A DNA stretch of 64,000 nucleotides from Cephalotus follicularis (GCA_001972305.1 BDDD01001769.1:1-64000); one strand, 5' to 3'. Counted from the first letter of the stretch, positions 1 through 12,119 are shown. Notes: generated by a model from the sequence alone, not told the origin. Numbers and translations are program-made.

Positions 1-2424
1 TTTATCCGAGAAGTACATTACTCGAACTGGCTAGCAAATCCTGTGTTAGTCAAGAAGGCCAATGGGAAATGGAGGATGTGCATAGACTTCACAGACCTCA
101 ACAAAACCTGCCCTAAAGATAACTTCCCTCTCCCAAAGATTGATCAGCTGGTAGATGCAACCTCGGGCTATAGATTATTAAGCTTCTTGGATGCTTATTC
201 GGGGTACAATCAAATCCCAATGCATAGACCGGATGAAGAGAAGACAGCATTCATAATAGACCGAGGAATGTATTGCTACAAGGTTATGCCCTTTGGCTTG
301 AAGAATGCAGGGGCTACCTACCAGCGTCTGGTGAACAAGATTTTTGAACCGCAGATTGGGAAGAACATGGAGGTGTATATAGACGACATGCTCGTCAAAA
401 CTCCGGCCAGGAGCCCTCATGTGAAAGACTTGGAGGAGACATTTGAAGTATTGAGGAGATACAACATGAAGCTTAATCCGTCCAAGTGTACATTTGGGGT
501 CACCTCGGGCAAGTTCCTTGGTTTTATGGTCTCTAGCAGAGGAATAGAGGCCAATCCAGAGAAGATCTCAGCGATACAGAGCATGAGGCAACCTCAAACC
601 ATCAGGGATGTGCAGAGGTTAAATGGGAAGATTGCAGCCCTAAGCAGGTTTGTCTCCAAATCAGCAGAGAAGTGCCTCCCTTTCTTTAAGATACTTAGAG
701 ATCCCAAGGGGTTCTCGTGGTCAGACGACTGTCAAGCAGCCTTCGACAAATTGAAGGAGTATTTGGCTTCTCCTCCCCTGATCTCGAAGCCTAAGGATGG
801 AGAAGATCTGTATTTGTACCTTGCGGCCACCTCGGGTGCAGTCAGCGCGGTGTTAGTCCGAGAAGAGGACAAAATTCAAAGGCCAGTGTATTATGTAAGC
901 AAGGCCTTGAACGATGCAGAGGGAAGGTACTCAGAGGTGGAGAAGTTCACCTATGCTTTGATTATCTCGGCCAGGAAGTTGAGGCCATATTTTCAAGACC
1001 ATACAATCAAGGTTCTGACTGACAAACCACTCAAACAAGTTCTTGCCAAGCCTGACACCTCGGGCAGGCTCATCAAGTGGTCAGTTGAACTAGGCGAGTA
1101 TGATGTGAAGTTCGAGTCCAGACCAGCAATCAAATCTCAGGTACTGGCCAACTTTGTTGGAGATAATACACCTACGGAGTGTATGGAGGAGAACCCTTCC
1201 GAGAGCGAGAAGGGAATGTGGAAGCTATCAGTGGATGGATCCTCATGCCTCACTGCTAGTGGGGCAGGATTAGTGTTAACAAGTCCTGATGGTTGGACAT
1301 TGGAGTATGCTTTGAGGTTCAAATTCAAAGCCACCAATAATGAAGCTGAGTGGGAAGATTTGATAGCTGGATTGACGATTGCAAAGCACTTGGAGGTGCA
1401 GAGGATTGAAGCCTCAAGTGATTCTCAGCTGGTAGTTGGTTTGGCAAATGGGGAGTATGAGGCCCGAGAAGAGCTGATGTCGAGATACTTAGCCCATTTC
1501 CAAGGCATTAAGTCAGCCTTCGAAGATTTGAGAATAATAAAGGTGCCAAGAGCAGAGAATGTCAGAGCAGACCAACTCTCAAAGCTAGCAACGGCAGAGG
1601 AGTTGGAGAGAAACCAAACAGTGCTAGTTGACCACCTGGAGCGTCCAACCATCTCTCAGGCAGAGGTAATGGACATAGATGATCCACAGGAGCCAAATTG
1701 GATGACTCCCTTCTTTGTGTGGAAGTCAATCATCTGCAGATTTGGAGTTCCAAGGACCATCATCACAGATAACGGTAAACAATTTGATTGCCAAGCTTTC
1801 AGGGACTTTTGCAGAGAATGGAGGATAGAGCATAGGCTAGCTTCAGTAGCCTACCCTCAAAGTAATGGTCAAGCCGAGGTGATTAATAGGGAAATAATCT
1901 CGGGCTTGAAAAAATGGCTAGAAGACAGCAAAGGAAGGTGGACCGAGTAATTACCAAGTGTGTTATGGGCATATAGAACCACTCCTCGGACCACAACAGG
2001 TGAATCCCCATACAGTCTATGTTTTGGGATAGAGGCCGTGATACCAGTGGAGGTTGGAGTACAATCACCAAGAGTTGTGCACTTCACTGAAGACAACAAT
2101 GAAAAATGGCTGAGAAGCATCCTCGACCTAGTGGAAGAGCTCAGAGATAAAGCTACAATTAGAGTCGCAGCTTACCAACAGAGGGTGAGTCGTTATTACA
2201 ACAAGAGAGTAAGTCCGAGACCACTAAGGCAAGGAGATTTAGTCCTACGCAACTCGGCAGTTGCAGATCCTACTGGTACCAGAGGAAAGCTAGCCCCTGC
2301 TTGGGAAGGACCATACAAGATTAAAAGGGTCCTCCGCCCAGGAACATTCAAACTTGAAACTTTGGGGGGTAGGGAGATTACCAGAGCTTGGAATGCCGAG
2401 CATCTGAGGAAGTACTATCAATAA
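1..2424 (+). pseudogene. Tat-lineage pol remnant: RT, RNase H, archaeal-type RNase H, integrase
   Basis: The reverse transcriptase occupies about 1-700, with the catalytic box YIDDMLV near 373-393 and the fingers motif KWRMCIDFTDLNK near 67-105. A Gypsy-type RNase H relic follows at about 800-1150 (LYLYLAATSGAVSAVLV, RPVYYVSKAL). A second RNase H domain lies at about 1210-1590, beginning KLSVDGSS and containing NNEAEWEDLIAGL and the DSQLV box. Integrase core-like sequence (FGVPRTIITDNGKQFD, YPQSNGQAEVINREI) covers about 1690-1950, and the integrase C-terminal part continues to 2424 (WEGPYKIKRVL, WNAEHLRKYY). Its role was reverse transcription and integration. The block looks broken. Domain order and residues match the copy at 61.5-64 kb closely. 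Confidence 0.9.
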
Positions 2425-2722
2425 ATTGTAAGAAATTTTCAATGAATGTTCGAAATTTTTCAAGATTTGTGTTCTATATTATAGTTCCAAGTTTGCAAGG
2501 GACCGGAGGTCCAATGTTCAAGTCCTCAAACCTCTGAACAGCCACCGATCAGTTCCCTCAGGACTACTTAAAGCATCTCGGACCATGCCCTCAAGGGGGC
2601 ACCAAGATCCGAGGTTTCCTAAGCCTCACAAAGGCTAATCCTCAAAAGGAAAACCAACACAAGTCAAGGTCTCAAGCAGACCAGTCAAACAGGCATTTAA
2701 GAGCATCCAAGGATGCACTTAC

Positions 2723-2800
2723 AAAAGCCTCCTTCCGAGGAGCACGCGAAAAGCCTCCTTCCGAGGAGCACGCAAAAAGCCTCCTTCCGAGGAGCACACA
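2723..2800 (+). repeat. Three tandem copies of a 26-bp unit
   Basis: Three head-to-tail 26-bp units (2723-2748, 2749-2774, 2775-2800) share the core GCCTCCTTCCGAGGAGCAC and differ only near the end of each unit. They lie in the non-coding spacer between pol and the antisense frame, where Tat-lineage elements are known to accumulate tandem repeats. The core contains the short palindrome CCTTCCGAGG. Confidence 0.9.
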
Positions 2801-3239
2801 ACAAAGACTCCTAAGGGAGCAAGAACTGGTTGGCAACACCATGGGAACTTGTCCAACCAGACTTAAAATCGTGACTTGAAAGGCAAATCCATGGGAACTC
2901 GCAACGATCAAGCTCGTCGGACTGAGCACTTTAATACAAGTGTCTCTAAGTGGACTGAAAGCTCAGCCGGCCTGTCCTAGAACGTCCTAGGTCAGACGAT
3001 ACTCTCCTCGGCAAACCCATGGGAACTTGTCCGAGCAGACCAAAAACCCAAACTATGAGTATAAAGATACTACGAAGACTGAGATAATGTACTCTCAAAG
3101 GAAAAAGGTCCTACGGGGACTATCAAGCTTTACTGACCTCGCCCACCAAAGGTTAGTGATTTGTGTGAAATTAAAAGTTTCAAGAAACTGTCATTCCACA
3201 TATGGGATCAACGAAGTCCGAGAATACAAGGGCTTGTTC

Positions 3240-3680
3240 TTCTTATTATCAGTCACTTGAACCTTTTTGGAGTTAGTTTCCCACTTATGCGACAAATCCG
3301 AGGTCACAACGAGTATAAAATTCCTAAGGGAGTTTTCAATTAAAGATCAGGTCCAAGAAGGCAAAGCCTCCTTTACTTATACTTTTGTTAAACTACTTAA
3401 GTTCTTTTGAAGTTGAGTGTTCTCTTATATGAGAAGTCCGAGGTCGTTTTGAAGACAATTCCCAAGGGAATTATTATTGAAGCAAGTATGCAGAGGCTAA
3501 ACACTTAGCAGAAAAATTTAAGTGCAAGATCAGAGAATGGGAAAGGAGTTCCTTTATTGATGCTTGGAAGAGATTATACGAGGTTCGTTAACATTTTTAA
3601 GATCCTTTAAGTTCTTGAGGAGTATTTGCTTCCATGAGAAATCAGAGGTCCCAAGTGATAAAATCCCCAAGGGGATTATA
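3240..3680 (+). repeat. Degenerate repeats in the Tat 3' spacer
   Basis: At least three diverged copies of a block can be read near 3260-3340, 3400-3480 and 3600-3680. Each has a purine-rich lead, then a motif like AAATCCGAGGTC, then a CC(T/C)AAGGGA-type motif before an A/T-rich tail. Spacing is irregular, about 140 and 210 bases. The spacer from 2425 to 3821 has no other recognisable content. Confidence 0.6.
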
Positions 3681-3821
3681 AACATACATGCTAAGTGCAA
3701 ATACTACAAGTCCACAGTGCAAAAGAGTAAAGATAGCAGAGGATGCAAAAATTTCCTTCATTCATGTGAAAGATTACAAGTACAGTAGAAGAAGAAATTA
3801 TTACAAAAAAGAAAGAAAAAG

Positions 3822-5635
3822 CTAAGCTAAGGCTGGAGGATCGGCAGAGGTATTGTCCTCGGGAGGAGAAGGCACAAAAGATGCAGTATGAGGAGGAAGA
3901 GGAGTAGTAGTTTCTGAGGCAGGATCCTCGGAGCCAAGAGCCACTTCACCAATTCCTTGACCAGTGTTCCTTGTCAAGGCCTCCTCGGCTCTCTCTTCCT
4001 CAGCCTCGTACCCGTCAGGATAAAAGTCGAAGGCTTGAGCAGCCGAGCAAAAGTCGATGTCGTCCAAGGAAACCTCTGGGTGCAAAGCCTGGACCCAATT
4101 CTTACAAGTGTAGAATCCTCGGCGATAGTTCTCAGCAGATTCCTTGACGATCTGCTCGCCAAAGGCATCAGAAGCCTTGAAGTCCTCTACGAAAGCTTCC
4201 ATCAGGCTGAAGAACTCATCCGAGGACCTAAACTCATCGAGGGCCTCCTTCACGGCCTTGGCTTTTTCCTCATCATGCCTCTTCATGGCCTCTTCATACC
4301 TCCTCAAAGTGTCCTCGTGCTGCTTCTGCAAGGACTTGAACAGATATTGAGCTTTAGCAAGCTCCTTTTGGGGTTCGTCCTTCTCCAGAACGGCCCTGTT
4401 CCTCTCCTCAACAGTAGACTCTTGAGCCTTGAGGACCTCCTCCAATTGTGCCTTGGCGATCCGAGAAGTTTCCTTCTCCTCCATCATCTCCAACCTCAGC
4501 TTGTCGTTCCTATCCAAGATGATGGAATAGTTCTCAGCCAAGAGATGGCTGTTATTCAAAGCCTGCAGAGAAGAAGGAGGTTAGAACAGAAAACACAAGT
4601 ATAAACTGTATGAGTAGAGGATCTTTATTTACCTCGAATTGGCTTCGAAGGCAGTGGTGTACAAGGTCTTTGTTAGACCATTCCTCTTTTGCTTTCAGCT
4701 CGTCTGGGAACATACAGAGCAAGCTGAGGGCAAAGGGCAACCCTTGAGTGTTTAGATTGGGCAGGGGACCCTTCGTCCCCTGAGGCTCCCTCGACCACGG
4801 CCGAGTGTGACCCTTGTCTCGGAGCCACACTTAGTCCAGCTTGGACCAGACGCTCCTCGGCAACCACGGAGTTCACCTCCTCGGGCACCAATTGGATAAG
4901 CTTACTGAGGTCCAGGTCCTCGGCCGCGGTCAACGTGGGCCTCCTATTAAGACGTGTGGTGTCCAAGGAGTCACACCACACGGGGGAGACGAACCCCTCG
5001 AAGTTTTTTATAAGAAAATATTTAGTCCTCCAATGTTTGATTGATTGGGTTGGTTTGGTGAGAATTTTGGCAATGCCAGAACGTGATTTGAAGAAGTAGC
5101 CACGCTTCCCTGGCGAGGACGAGATGACGTGAAATTGTTGGAACAATCCCACTGTGGCAGTCACCTTGGACTCAATACACCTAACGAGAAATCCTATTAT
5201 GAAACTCCATGACTGGGGTTGGAGAAGAGAAGGGTGAACTTTGAATGTCTCCAAAATCGACAAGGCAAAGTTAGGAACAGGGATCCTCAGACCATGAGTA
5301 AGAGCCCCTTCGAAGACAACGAAAAGGCCCTTTTTACTCTTGGTGACCGTCCGAGGATCCTTGGGGATTTGAAACCTCAGCCCAGAGGGGAAGTTGAACT
5401 TGGTAGTTAGCTCAACCACCTCCTCTTGCGAGAGAGCACTGACACCAAAGCCATCAGGGGCAGAGGAGTCAGCCTCAGTATCGGGAACGACAGGTTCGCC
5501 CACTGCAGGCCCCAAGCTACCCTCAGATGGAAGGGGACCCTCAGCAGAAGGACTCTTGGTAGGGGGCATTATCATGGCCAAGGGTTCAACCTCCAAGGGA
5601 GGAGAAACCCTAGCGGTACGTTTTGTTCTAGCCAT
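3822..5635 (-). pseudogene. Antisense reading frame of the Tat element (gypsy-type 'Transposase_28'-like protein plus coiled coil)
   Basis: On the minus strand, between pol and the 3' LTR, lies protein-like sequence in more than one open stretch. The upstream part (from 5635) starts MARTKRTARVSPP and holds a region with motifs FNFPSGLRFQIP and WSFIIGFLVRC, the style of the plant 'putative gypsy type transposon' N-terminal family (Pfam Transposase_28, by recollection). The downstream part (4559-3822) is a charged heptad-rich coiled coil (EEKETSRIAKAQLEEVLKAQ) followed by an acidic, Pro/Ser-rich tail. Consensus-like splice sites near 4560-4635 suggest a short intron, as this family is known to use. 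Antisense frames here are a described feature of Tat elements; their function is unknown. Confidence 0.7.
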
Positions 5636-6260
5636 CTAGATCAAAGAAAACAAGAGAGACGAAGAAAAAAAAGTGAAAAGGGAAGACAAGAATCAGTTCT
5701 GGAACAGTAAAAGGATCAAAAACTTACTCAAAAGTTTGGTTGAAGATGATTAGAAGGCGAAAGAACGAGGGTCGAAGAACTGTAAATCTCGAAAATCTTC
5801 TGGTATTAGCAAGAAGGCAAGAAAGCAAGGAAGCAAGAAAGCGTAAAAGAGTAACTTGGTGATTTAGGGTTTCTTTTATAGACCCTAGATCTAATCCTGG
5901 CCCTCCATCTAGCGAAGATCCAATGTCCAAGAAACCAACCGACATTCCAAGCGCAGGAAACGAAGCGGCAGAGGCGGGAAACGCTCTGCTCATGCCAAGT
6001 GTCAAGTGTGCTCGATACGTTATTTAGGTGCAATGATGTGAGTTCATAGCACGAGCACCAACTGATGGGACGTGAGAAGACAAGGGGGCAGTCTCGATCC
6101 TCTACCGAAACATGTTCCAACATTCTTCAAAAAATAATACAGGTCTTTGTTCTCGGCAGGTACATAGGAAGAGGATTAATGGCAAGCCCAGCAAAGGTGG
6201 ATGGCCTGGGCTACGGCTCTCAACTCTGCTCCTTCTCCTCTGACCATGGTCAGAGAACAA

Positions 6261-6277
6261 GGACCAGGGGGGGCATA
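6261..6277 (+). other. Polypurine tract of the left Tat element
   Basis: A purine run with a block of seven G (GGACCAGGGGGGG) stands a few bases before the TG that opens the 3' LTR at 6278. This is the expected position for the plus-strand primer in an LTR retrotransposon. The 5636-6260 stretch before it shows no other recognisable feature. Confidence 0.7.
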
Positions 6278-6407
6278 TGATATGGGAAAAAATTAAGCCA
6301 AATTTAAAGCAACACGTGTCCTCTTGATTACATGGCCAGGTGTCCAAAGAGTAAAGAGTTAATGAGTTAAAGGCAGAGGAAGCCTGCTGATCAACGAAAC
6401 AGTGGTG

Positions 6408-6700
6408 CAAGGAGGACCTGTCCTCGGCATAAGTGCCAGGGATACCCATCAAATCCAGTAAAAACATTACTTTCCTCGGACACAGGTCCGAGGACGCCAT
6501 CTGAAGCAACCCAGCCGAGGACACCATAGGCCACATAACAGGCGATCTATTCCAAATGACTATAATCAGGGAGTCAAGAAAGCAACAACTTAAGGAGGAC
6601 CTCTCCTCGGCATAAGTGCCGAGGACACGCCCAATGATACCATTTTCAAGATCTATTTCCTCAGACAAAGAACCGAAGGCCATCCAATTCAAATACGAGT
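6408..6700 (+). repeat. Two-copy direct repeat inside the Tat LTR, spacing 183 bp
   Basis: AAGGAGGACCTGTCCTCGGC at about 6409 recurs as AAGGAGGACCTCTCCTCGGC at about 6592, and both continue with ATAAGTGCC. Each copy holds a hairpin (GAGGACC...TCCTC) and is followed by further CCTCGG/CCGAGG words. This is a partial internal duplication of the LTR. Confidence 0.7.
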
Positions 6701-7082
6701 CTATGGACCGAGAAGACTTCGAAGCCAAGGGCCGACTATCTCGTTGGCCTCACAACAGCTCCTCTCCTCGGACAGGAGGTCTCCTTCTCATTCACGGAAT
6801 GAGGATAGGAAGTTGGCCTAAATTCAAGGGATCCTTATCCTCTAAGTAAAGGAGATAAGGATGACTATCAACAGATATGGAAGATAGGATAAAGGGAATA
6901 ACTTCAACAGATTTCAGGGATTCATACTTATCCAAATAAGGAGATAGAATCCTAACCAACTACAACAAAAGGAAAATAGCAAGATGATAGGCGGAGATAA
7001 AGGAATGTCCGAGATCCTCGGCATTTCCTAGGGGATCACGATCACATCCGATTAACATGCTCAATCAGTTATCAAATTCCAC

Positions 7083-7090
7083 TATAAATA
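7083..7090 (+). promoter_or_regulatory. TATA box of the Tat LTR
   Basis: TATAAATA lies about 250 bases before the LTR end. The equivalent TATAAATAT sits at 58902-58910 in the right-hand LTR at nearly the same distance from its end, which supports a real core promoter of the family. Confidence 0.6.
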
Positions 7091-7499
7091 CAAGTTCAAC
7101 ACACTGAACAAAGGTCAGCAATTTTTACATTCAAGAGAGTATAATATTTCATCTGCCCTTGACTAACTTGAGCGTCGGAGTGTCCCCGGGAGAACAACCT
7201 CCTGGGCCTTCACCATTGTTGTTACTTTGTGCAGGTGTCCGAGATCAGTTTCTTCCTCAAGGCATCAGTGACAAAGCGTTTCTCTTAACAAATCAAAGTC
7301 CTCCACGTAGGATACTGTTGAGAGAAGGATTTCTGTATCAACAGAAGGAGTCGCTCCATTCATGTGAGTAATTCCGCCTGCTCCTCCCTATTGTTTTATA
7401 TCTAACTATATATGTATGCTCAAAAGATCCTGAAAACGAACCATATGACTTGATATTCATGATATGATCACACAATATATGTTTTTGGGTTTTATGCAT

Positions 7500-8475
7500 A
7501 TAGATATTTTATTGCCTAAATCGCCATAAGGTTCCAACAATTCATATGTCCGCATATGTTTGAGTGGACTAACTCAAGCGATTGAATAGCTCTCATAGCC
7601 TCCCAAAAGGCTTTCTACATGCCTTACCAACTAAATAAGGCTCACATGTGGGTAGATTGACCTTAGTGAGTGGATCAAATAGGCCTTCTCTAACTAATCG
7701 GGTCATCCTATTTTTCCTGATGTGACCTAATCTAGCATGCCAAGTAATTGCATCAATATCATTCATATCCACAATTAAAGATGAAGAAACATAATCAAAT
7801 AAGTCTAATATAAAGAAACTATTACACAAAGTACCATGTCCAACAATAATACCATCTAGAGTAATAGTCAAACTAGCATCATGAAAACTTATTACATAAC
7901 CCAAAGATAAAAGAGACAAGACAGATAGTAGATTATGTTGGACTCTAGGAGCATACATAACATCATGCAATAGCAAGGTGCGACCAGTACGCAAAGGAAG
8001 TCGATAGCACCCAACTCCCAATACTTCCTCGCTATGCCATTTCCCATGTAGACTCTTTGGAAACTTGTTGGAATCCGATGATAATCTACAAACTTTAGTA
8101 TCAGGCTTCAAAGCCTAGTAACATAAGTCCCCCCAAAATCGAACCTGAGTTGGTCCCACATTTCCTTAACTGTAGCGTAGTGTTCATACGGGCCAATAAG
8201 GTCGTCATGCATGCAGCTTAACAAAATAAAGCACGCACTATGATCCTTATTGGACCATGCCTTAAAGGCCTCAAGGTCTCGAGTGCTGGGCTATCTGTCC
8301 ATCTGGTTGTATGGTCGTAGTGGTAGTAAGATGCGCAATAAGCTCTTGCTCGTTAAGAAGAAAAGGCATTTTCTTATGCCATGTATCATAATTGGCATGA
8401 ATTAACTTTTTTCCTTTGTTAATGTCTGTAATGATGTTCTTGATTACCATAGTATCACTACATTTTGAGTACAAA
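7500..8475 (-). pseudogene. Ty1/Copia retrotransposon remnant (gag to start of integrase)
   Basis: Read on the minus strand from 8475 down, the first part is Copia gag-like (NYDTWHKKMPFLLNEQELIA, then YEHYATVKEMWDQL near 8120-8170). Next come protease-flanking and GAG-pre-integrase sequences (LLLHDVMYAPRVQHNLLSV, ITWHARLGHIRKNRMTRLV) and the start of integrase (LELVHSNICGHMN near 7530-7590). Reverse transcriptase, RNase H and LTRs are not visible here. It is an old, broken fossil lying just beyond the LTR of the left Tat element. Confidence 0.8.
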
Positions 8476-10386
8476 CGATGACATTAAATTGACACATTCT
8501 TTTTATTTATTCCAAAAGGCCTTATTATGAAAAAATAAAATTTTATTTCACATAGTGAGATCAAAAAATTGCATAAAGCTCATGATCAACTCTCACACAT
8601 GTGAATTAATTATATATTTTTCATAAATACTTTGAACAAATGTATAAATACAATAGAAAAGATATTTTATCTAACTGTTAACCATAATCATTGACTCCCA
8701 ACAATCAACATAAAATAAATACCAATTTTATGTCATCTATATAATATATCTTATTCTCACGTACAAACAGACTCATATACGAATCCAAACATAAAAAATA
8801 TACTATTACTGTCATATCATACAAGAAATTTTGATAATAGTGAAGTCAATTAATGAGCATACTAATTCATACCCTATTGCTACTAGTGTATGTATTCTTA
8901 TCCCAGTTAATAGTCAAGATGTTCCTTAGCACTAACGTATACTAATTATTATCAAGAATGTTTATGATATATTAGTGACAACAGACGATACTTTGGCTAA
9001 AGAACAATAAAATAAAGGCATCAGATCATAGCCTCCCCCAATACTATCAGTGTCAATGAGGCTATTAAAATTAACTTATTTGTGAAATAAGTTGTGGCTC
9101 ATATCTCTAAATGATTGTAGGTGACACAATTACTTCAATAAAATTTAACAGAAAAGTTAAAATTAATATAAATCTAACTTGTTTGATCAATCATAATAAT
9201 TAAGGATCAATACTTAATTTGTTATAATAGAATAACTAAAATATTCTGAATCATAAACCTTAATTTTTTTTTTTATTTTTTTGTATTTTGCTCAATAAAA
9301 TAATATTATAATCTAGATTAATTGACTGAAGGGATTGATATGAGCTCACTGTTAACAAATGTCATAAAGTTTCTCCTATATTTTCCTTTGTGCTGCCCAA
9401 CAAATAGACATACGTGGTTAAGCATTCAAAGGCCTTTTTACAAATTGGATAGAAATTTATCTCTAAAACTCATAGTATATAGTTACTTTGTGAAAAATGA
9501 TGTTCAATGCATTGAGAATTCCAATGGGTGGGGGCAGGATGGACGAGGGTTGCTTACCAAAGAAATAGAATTCAACCTTTCCTTCTTTGACGACATCAGG
9601 AGTCATTGGTCCTCATAAAGTTGATTTTTCTTCTGGCAAAAGAGTATGAATAAAAATTTCCACATAATTTAGTTTGGTCTTTGTCTTCTATTTACTAAAA
9701 GAAAGAAAGCTCATTGTCAACTTTGTCACAAAGTAACGTGGCCACAACAATCGCTTTTAGGAGAGTCCAACAGCCAACAAACTCGAAGCTCATCATGTTA
9801 ACAATTATGCTTTGCGACTTGTGAGAAACAAACCAAGATCAAGCATGCATGTTAGAAAAGTTTTGCATAATTCCATAAAAAACTTCTTATCTTGGGGGGA
9901 AAATGAAGGTAGATTCTAGCGTATACAAGTCTTGTTTAGTAAAATGGTGTCATTTTGCTACCTCTAGTTAAACTTGTCGATGGGTTTGGTAGTTCGTTTG
10001 ATCCGTACAAACCCGGTAATTATGGACTGGGTTTGCACTATTTCTTTTATAGTTTGGATCGGCCTAAACCGACCTGAATAATATTTTTTATTTAATTTAA
10101 TATAAAAAATTTATTATTAGTTTGTTATTGTTAATTTTTTTCAATAACAAAAATATACAAATAAGCTTGTTTAAGCAGACTTGGGTTTGAAAAATACAAG
10201 CATGAGTTTGATTTTTTTTTTCTTAACATATGCATCACGGTATTAACAAAATTTTTACCTGTGTGATTTTATTCGGATGATTTTTCTGTATAACAAATCA
10301 ATTTCCCTTATTTTAAATCAAATGATGTTTTATAAAATTTTTGCTAAATTTGGAAAATAAGCCAGTATGTCCTAAACATCCAATTT
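8476..10386. other. AT-rich intergenic stretch, no gene seen
   Basis: About 1.9 kb of strongly AT-rich DNA with no coding frame that I can support. A GC-richer patch near 9960-10080 (GGTTTGGTAGTTCGTTTGATCC, cut here to its theme of GGTTTG and AAACC words) resembles degenerate MITE or LTR sequence but cannot be classified. Confidence 0.6.
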
Positions 10387-10944
10387 ATGTCCGTATCGGT
10401 TAAATTCCAGACAAAAACTCTGTCTGTTTTGGTTCAGTATAAAAAGTTGAATTCTCTCTCTCTCTTTCAATATTTTTTTCTTTTCTCTCTATTTTCCTCT
10501 CTCTTTCCCGCTCTCCTTTCTCTCTCCTCTTTCTGCAGCCGGCGTCACTGTCGGAGTGACGTCGACGAGGCACCAGCGAGACTGCGGTGACCTCTCGAGC
10601 GCACCGGACGCCACCCCGGCGCCGACAACGGCCCCCATGCACGCATCTAGCACTCTGACTCCGTTTTTCGCCTAGGCGTGATCCGTTTCTATTCCGCTCC
10701 GTGATTCCGGCTCCGTGCTCCATTCCCACTATTTTCAGTAAACTCTGAACTCTGTTACGTTAATTCTGCTTTCCGTTGAATTCTGTATTTCTGCAACTGT
10801 TTCCGTGGTATTAAGAATCTGACTTGTTTAATTAATTCAAAATTGGATAAACTGGAGAACCACTTGGACTTACTTTAATGATTTCGAAAGTGTGTTTAAT
10901 TGAAGTTTAAATGATGTTTTTAATAATTGTATTTCGGCTGCTGT
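10387..10944. other. Left flank of the solo LTR: LTR-like unclassified region with CT-rich tract
   Basis: This stretch contains a CT-rich microsatellite-like tract (about 10453-10535), then a GC-rich segment, and ends at the insertion site of the solo LTR. With 13963-15600 it appears to be one older repeat region that the solo LTR split. The open frames here are low-complexity and not convincing genes. Confidence 0.4.
10940..10944. repeat. Target-site duplication GCTGT, left copy
   Basis: GCTGT immediately precedes the TG of the solo LTR and is repeated exactly at 13958-13962, directly after the terminal CA. Confidence 0.8.
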
Positions 10945-11679
10945 TGTAACGCCCCAAACCCCAAGGAAAATCCTCAAGGTTTGACGCATTACTAACAGTG
11001 ACATTTAATAAATTGCAGAAAAATTTAAAACATTTAAAACACATTTAAATTAATATAACAGTGCATGCGGAAAACCAATAAATTCGAATTTTCGTGGATA
11101 AAGCCAGTTCGTACAATAATACTTAAATGATTGCTCTGCCATAAACCGGCGGGTCATAATACATCACTTATAAAACTTCGAGGTCGCCGAACTGCATCAG
11201 GAGGAGGAGACTTACCCTGGTTCAGTCCTCGGATTGCTGCGAAGCTCTACTTGTACCTGACCCATTACATTGAAATGCAATGGGTCAGCAACCACCGGTT
11301 GGGTAGAAACCCCTACCTATGCAGATGTGGAGTGCAATGCAGTAGATATAAATATGTATGCAATGAGAGATGCAGCAACAGTACAATACATTTATACAAT
11401 TTCAATCATTAACCGTTCTACCATTAACAGTCATTACAAAATCCTTCCTCGGCCACCCCGCTTGGGGAGGAGGGTTAACGCACTCCGGACGTGAAAGGCG
11501 AAGAAGCCGGAAGGAATAAACACTATAATTCAGGCAGACCAATTCCTCGAGTCCTCGGCTATGGGAAGAGCAATATACGCGCTCCAGGCGTTATAGGCAT
11601 AGGAGAGGAATACATTCATTTATACAGTAACCGTCATTCAGTACACAATACAATAACATTAACCGTAACATTCAGTGTG

Positions 11680-11875
11680 GCTCATCTCGGTCGGTGATCA
11701 GTCGGCTCATCTCAATTAGTGATCCGACGGCTCATCTCGGTCGGTGATCCATTAGGCTATTTCGGTGACCCACCTGGTTCAGCTAAATTTGGTGACCCAT
11801 TAGGTCATCTCGAAAAATAGCCTTACTGGCTCATCTCGGTCGGTGATCCCCGTAGGTCTCATATCGGTCGGTGAT
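11680..11875 (+). repeat. Tandem GGCTCATCTCGGTCGGTGAT repeats in the solo LTR
   Basis: Five to seven degenerate copies of a roughly 30-bp unit with core GGCTCATCTCGGTCGGTGAT occur in a row, some altered to CTATTTCGGTGACC or TCATCTCGAAAAATAG. The array lies in the first third of the solo LTR. Confidence 0.75.
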
Positions 11876-12119
11876 TCAGTCCATTACACTATACTAACAT
11901 TATTAACATTTACTAATAGTACATTACACTGCATTTACTATGTTGACAGTTATAACACTACATTAACATTTTATAAATATTACATTAGCATTTATAGAGA
12001 GGTCTGCCCGTTTACACTACAAGGTAATGCCACTTTAAACACTAATTATTCAAAATACCTAGAGAGTCACCAAAAGCCTATAAAACACATCATTTCGCGC
12101 CAACAACGCATATTCAATT

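Larger units (their letters stand above)
1..7343 (+). mobile_element. Ty3/Gypsy LTR retrotransposon, Tat (Retand-like) lineage, 3' part
   Basis: This is the 3' portion of a plant Ty3/Gypsy element; its 5' part lies outside the window. Parts in order are pol (reverse transcriptase, degenerate Gypsy RNase H, a second RNase H, integrase), a repeat-rich spacer, a long antisense reading frame, a polypurine tract and a 3' LTR. Two marks place it in the Tat lineage: the extra archaeal-type RNase H after the usual one, and an antisense frame between integrase and the 3' LTR, both known from this lineage. The element looks broken and is a fossil. A second copy of the same family starts near 58.7 kb in the same orientation; both have LTRs ending in CAACA and similar sequence over the last several hundred bases. 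Confidence 0.93.
6278..7343 (+). repeat. 3' LTR of the left Tat element
   Basis: The LTR begins TGATATGGG after the polypurine tract and ends ATCAACA, giving TG...CA borders and about 1,066 bp. The TATAAATA at 7083-7090 is a plausible promoter core. The last roughly 370 bases are clearly similar to 58800-59164 in the right-hand element (shared blocks GAGATCCTCGGCATTT, GGAGTGTCCCCGGGAG and AACAACCTCCTGG or a near variant). The partner 5' LTR lies outside the window, so age cannot be estimated. Confidence 0.8.

Noticed and set aside
6102-6728. 208-codon minus-strand open frame
   Set aside because: It lies across the polypurine tract and LTR of the left Tat element and has no domain.
10387-10729. 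Open frames on both strands in a CT-rich region
   Set aside because: Driven by a CT-rich simple-sequence tract; no protein family features.
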